NCBI GenBank assembly: GCA_002422745.1
Contig: DITH01000060.1
Coordinates: 1,864 to 13,908 of the forward strand
Direction of reading: 5' to 3'
Length of the DNA: 12,045 nucleotides
From: Alphaproteobacteria bacterium UBA6189
GTDB taxonomy: Bacteria > Pseudomonadota > Alphaproteobacteria > Rickettsiales > UBA3002
Below, piece by piece: positions 7,617 to 12,045 of the stretch; position 1 is the first letter of the stretch, and every line of letters starts with the position of its first letter. The notes under the pieces are model-generated. The model did not search any database. It worked only from the letters and a program-made list of their open reading frames with translations, and was not told where the DNA came from. Both the position numbers and the translations under genes were made by a program.

Positions 7617-7739
7617 ATGACATTCGTGAAAGGCAATACAGTGGTGATTGGTAGCGTATTGGATGCGAACTGTTCGGACAAACTTATCGAAGCAATACAA
7701 CGTGCCAGCAAGTTGTTCGATTCCGTTATGGTGGCTTGA
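7617..7739 (+). CDS. Possible 40-residue reading frame, doubtful
   Basis: ATG at 7617 opens a frame of 40 codons ending at TGA 7737-7739, with an internal GTG alternative at 7626. The peptide begins MTFVKGNTVVIGSVLDANCS and ends in a plausible amphipathic helix (DKLIEAIQRASKLFDSV). Its composition looks protein-like, and it could be a small gene or the remnant of a larger one. No Shine-Dalgarno sequence precedes either start and I recognise no family. Its stop overlaps the TTGATA -35 candidate of the next gene. Confidence 0.2.
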   Translation: MTFVKGNTVVIGSVLDANCSDKLIEAIQRASKLFDSVMVA

Positions 7740-7774
7740 TATTTTACATGTTCCTGCTATATGTACTTGCAGGA
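7736..7774 (+). promoter_or_regulatory. Candidate promoter with operator-like inverted repeat
   Basis: TTGATA (7736-7741) and TATATG (7758-7763) are 16 bp apart and fit a -35/-10 pair for the gene at 7919. TCCTGC (7752-7757) and GCAGGA (7769-7774) form a perfect 6-bp inverted repeat with an 11-bp spacer that brackets the -10. In that position it could be a repressor operator, or a hairpin at the very 5' end of the RNA. Transcription from here would give a leader of roughly 150 nt. Confidence 0.4.
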
Positions 7775-7834
7775 GTCGATTGCCCCGGTTGTGAGTGACC
7801 GAAAAGACGGCAGCTTGTTTATGAACATGCTCAG

Positions 7835-7918
7835 GTAACTTTTTTTAAACCGCTGGCATGGTCGTATTTAAACGCTCACGACGACTAAAAAGCCCAGCCG
7901 TTTAAAAGGAAGTTACTT
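7835..7918 (+). promoter_or_regulatory. Leader stem-loop masking the ribosome binding site
   Basis: The left arm 7835-7857 (GTAACTT, a T run, AAACCGCTGGC) pairs with the right arm 7892-7916 (GCCCAGCCG, TTTAAAAGG, AAGTTAC). I count about 21 base pairs, with two U.G wobbles, bulged A7904 and C7893, and one C.C mismatch. The Shine-Dalgarno AAGGAAG (7906-7912) lies entirely in the right arm, 6 nt before the ATG at 7919. An inner hairpin, GTCGT (7861-7865) with ACGAC (7878-7882 or 7881-7885), fills the loop. TTTAAACGCT (7867-7876) could compete with the left arm for the right arm. As RNA this would keep translation off unless opened. The role is inferred from pairing only. Confidence 0.55.
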
Positions 7919-8563
7919 ATGAATACTCTTAACAAACGTTGCGCGGACGCCCTGCGCGTTTTTTCTGAAAATCAGGGTATAAAGCTTAAGGCATCTCATG
8001 CGCATGAGATTGTTGCTGCACTATTTGGCTACAAATCTAAAGCAGCAATGGATACAGACCGCCTTTGCCCGATGAATAACCTCAATCATGCCAATATCTA
8101 TGTGCTGACGCCTACAGCATTCATTGATGAGCGACGTGAATGCCTAGAGGACTTACCCACCAACCTGCCTGATACATATGTATTGGCAGACGCATTGGTA
8201 GACACAATAGGGGTGGTTCTCAAAGGCAGACCTTTTGCTTCGTTTGCACACTTAGCAGAAACACTTTCTGGTGAGTATCTGCAAAATCATGGGGACTTCT
8301 TGATACCAGAGCATTTTGGACGGTATAAAAATGCTCGTCAGATTTTTAGTAACCCTATTTTTGAGTTTAAACCACGCATCGAGAATACGAAGGATGGTAT
8401 AATTATAACGACAACAAATAGGTATTATGGGCCTGTCGATCTCAATTTCCCGTCTGTCGACATTATGGTGACCATAAACCTGAAGCGCATTGCTGGTCAT
8501 GTGGGATACACACTTCTGAACATCACTGGTGAAGTCATCAGTGTTGATCGCCAATATGCTTAA
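7919..8563 (+). CDS. Hypothetical protein with N-terminal SHxxE/GYKS helical motif
   Basis: I do not recognise a characterised family for this 214-residue protein. Residues 1-45 form a compact helical motif (MNTLNKRCADALRVF ... KASHAHEIVAALFGYKSKAAM). It resembles short motifs of the type SHxxxLELVAxxxGYRDW seen at the ends of several accessory-genome proteins. Residues 58-110 are mixed alpha/beta, and 143-214 look strand-rich (GIIITTTNRYYG, VDIMVTINLKRI). There is no signal peptide or membrane segment, so it is probably cytoplasmic. AAGGAAG lies 6 nt before the ATG but is buried in the leader stem. The gene is much AT-richer than its neighbours (24 of 60 GC at 8401-8460) and lies next to a tRNA gene, which suggests horizontal acquisition. 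A hairpin at 8570-8603 ends it. Confidence 0.75.
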   Translation: MNTLNKRCADALRVFSENQGIKLKASHAHEIVAALFGYKSKAAMDTDRLCPMNNLNHANIYVLTPTAFIDERRECLEDLPTNLPDTYVLADALVDTIGVVLKGRPFASFAHLAETLSGEYLQNHGDFLIPEHFGRYKNARQIFSNPIFEFKPRIENTKDGIIITTTNRYYGPVDLNFPSVDIMVTINLKRIAGHVGYTLLNITGEVISVDRQYA

Positions 8564-8569
8564 TGAAAC

Positions 8570-8606
8570 TAGCCAGCGCTGGTAGAAATATTGGCGCTGG
8601 CTATTT
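8570..8606 (+). terminator. Hairpin terminator after the 214-residue gene
   Basis: TAGCCAGCGC (8570-8579) and GCGCTGGCTA (8594-8603) form a perfect 10-bp stem with a 14-nt loop, 6 bp past the stop codon. Only TTTC follows, so the T tract is short; termination is likely but may be incomplete. Confidence 0.6.
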
Positions 8607-8758
8607 CGCTAATCGAACTTACTGAGTGCAGCCAATTTTAAACAAAAATAGGCAAATCCAGTCCTCTATAGTCACACCGCACCATCGCGGAAATCGAACT
8701 CCCCACGGCTGGGGCTGGGAGCGAGGCTGGGCGGGGTTGGAGGGTGTCTTGTAAGTTA

Positions 8759-8835
8759 TGGTGGTCCCGAGAGGACTCGAACCTCCGACCCAGCGTTTAG
8801 GAAACGCTTGCTCTGTCCAGCTGAGCTACGGAACC
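8759..8835 (-). tRNA. tRNA-Arg (anticodon CCT)
   Basis: The minus strand folds into a full cloverleaf of 77 nt. The acceptor stem is GGTTCCG with CGGGACC (one T.G pair), the D stem GCTC with GAGC, and the anticodon stem AGCGT with ACGCT around loop TTCCTAA. This gives anticodon CCT, which reads AGG as arginine. The T arm is GGAGG-TTCGAGT-CCTCT. The discriminator is A and the terminal CCA is encoded (8761-8759). The 3' end faces the AT-rich region on the left, as at many integration sites. It is divergent from amtB. Confidence 0.96.
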
Positions 8836-9009
8836 ACCTGTTATTCCCTCTAGCGGAAATTATCCTTCCCCGGCAAGTAGATGCATGGCGGCCACAGCGC
8901 AGTGCAATAGATGCGATGGCCCCTATGTTTTTCGGCTATGCAGCATTACTCCGTGGCGCGCGGCGGGTAGCGTTCGCGGTGCAGGTTCAATTTTACAAGG
9001 AGTCCGTCG
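8836..9009. promoter_or_regulatory. Divergent upstream region of tRNA-Arg and amtB
   Basis: These 174 bp should hold the amtB and tRNA promoters. I searched for the sigma-54 pattern (TGGC, then GC about 10 bp on) expected for nitrogen-regulated amtB and found no good match. TAGATGCATGGC (8878-8889) and TAGATGCGATGGC (8908-8920) are near-identical direct repeats 30 bp apart, of unknown meaning. Confidence 0.3.

Positions 9010-12045
<3,036 letters not shown>

Larger units (their letters stand above)
7553..7918. other. Long AT-richer intergenic region
   Basis: The 366 bp between the HD hydrolase start and the next gene are visibly AT-richer than the flanking core genes. They hold, left to right, a TTTCA-N9-TGAAA element (7613-7631), a doubtful 40-codon reading frame, a candidate promoter with an inverted repeat around its -10, and a long stem that covers the ribosome site of the 7919 gene. 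No RNA family was recognised. Confidence 0.5.

Noticed and set aside
7553..8758. Attachment-site duplicate of the tRNA-Arg 3' end
   Set aside because: I looked for GGTCCCGAGAGGACTCGA and parts of it to the left. Only TCGAACTCCCC near 8695 is vaguely similar, too short and imperfect to be an att site.

Overview
The window looks like a chromosomal segment of a GC-rich alphaproteobacterium. The evidence is a eukaryote-like NADP isocitrate dehydrogenase of about 400 residues, an ammonium transporter with an alphaproteobacterial-type C-terminus, a dihydrolipoyl dehydrogenase, and high GC in the core genes (40 of 60 bases at 9541-9600). No genus can be assigned from this.

Layout. Positions 1-65 hold a palindromic intergenic repeat, then lpdA (+, 82-1470). 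A bidirectional terminator (1687-1720) separates lpdA from a small DUF378-like membrane protein gene (-, 1779-1976). Next come two minus-strand genes, an unusual superfamily 2 helicase (2228-4531) and, 63 bp upstream of it, icd (4595-5800). Divergent from icd is an M48-type membrane metallopeptidase homologue (+, 5911-6711) whose active-site Glu is replaced by Gln. It converges, with a 1-bp gap, on a RelA/SpoT-like HD hydrolase gene (-, 6713-7552).

Positions 7553-8758 are AT-richer and look like accessory DNA. They carry an unrecognised 214-residue protein gene (+, 7919-8563) behind a long structured leader. The island abuts the 3' end of a tRNA-Arg(CCT) gene (-, 8759-8835). Core sequence resumes with amtB (+, 9010-10284) and the first 516 codons of a catalase-peroxidase, katG (+, from 10497), which has an export signal and runs off the window.

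How the genes relate. lpdA (E3 of 2-oxoacid dehydrogenases) and icd are central carbon metabolism and amtB is nitrogen supply. katG handles hydrogen peroxide, probably in the periplasm. The HD protein may hydrolyse alarmone-like nucleotides. These are mostly independent transcription units. The only likely cotranscribed pair is icd with the helicase gene.

I see no complete multi-gene defence or mobile system. The most unusual signals are: a leader stem that pairs with the whole ribosome binding site of the 7919-8563 gene; the HQxxH substitution in the M48 homologue; the roughly 165-residue insertion in the helicase; and a cluster of ATCAATT heptamers at the katG promoter.
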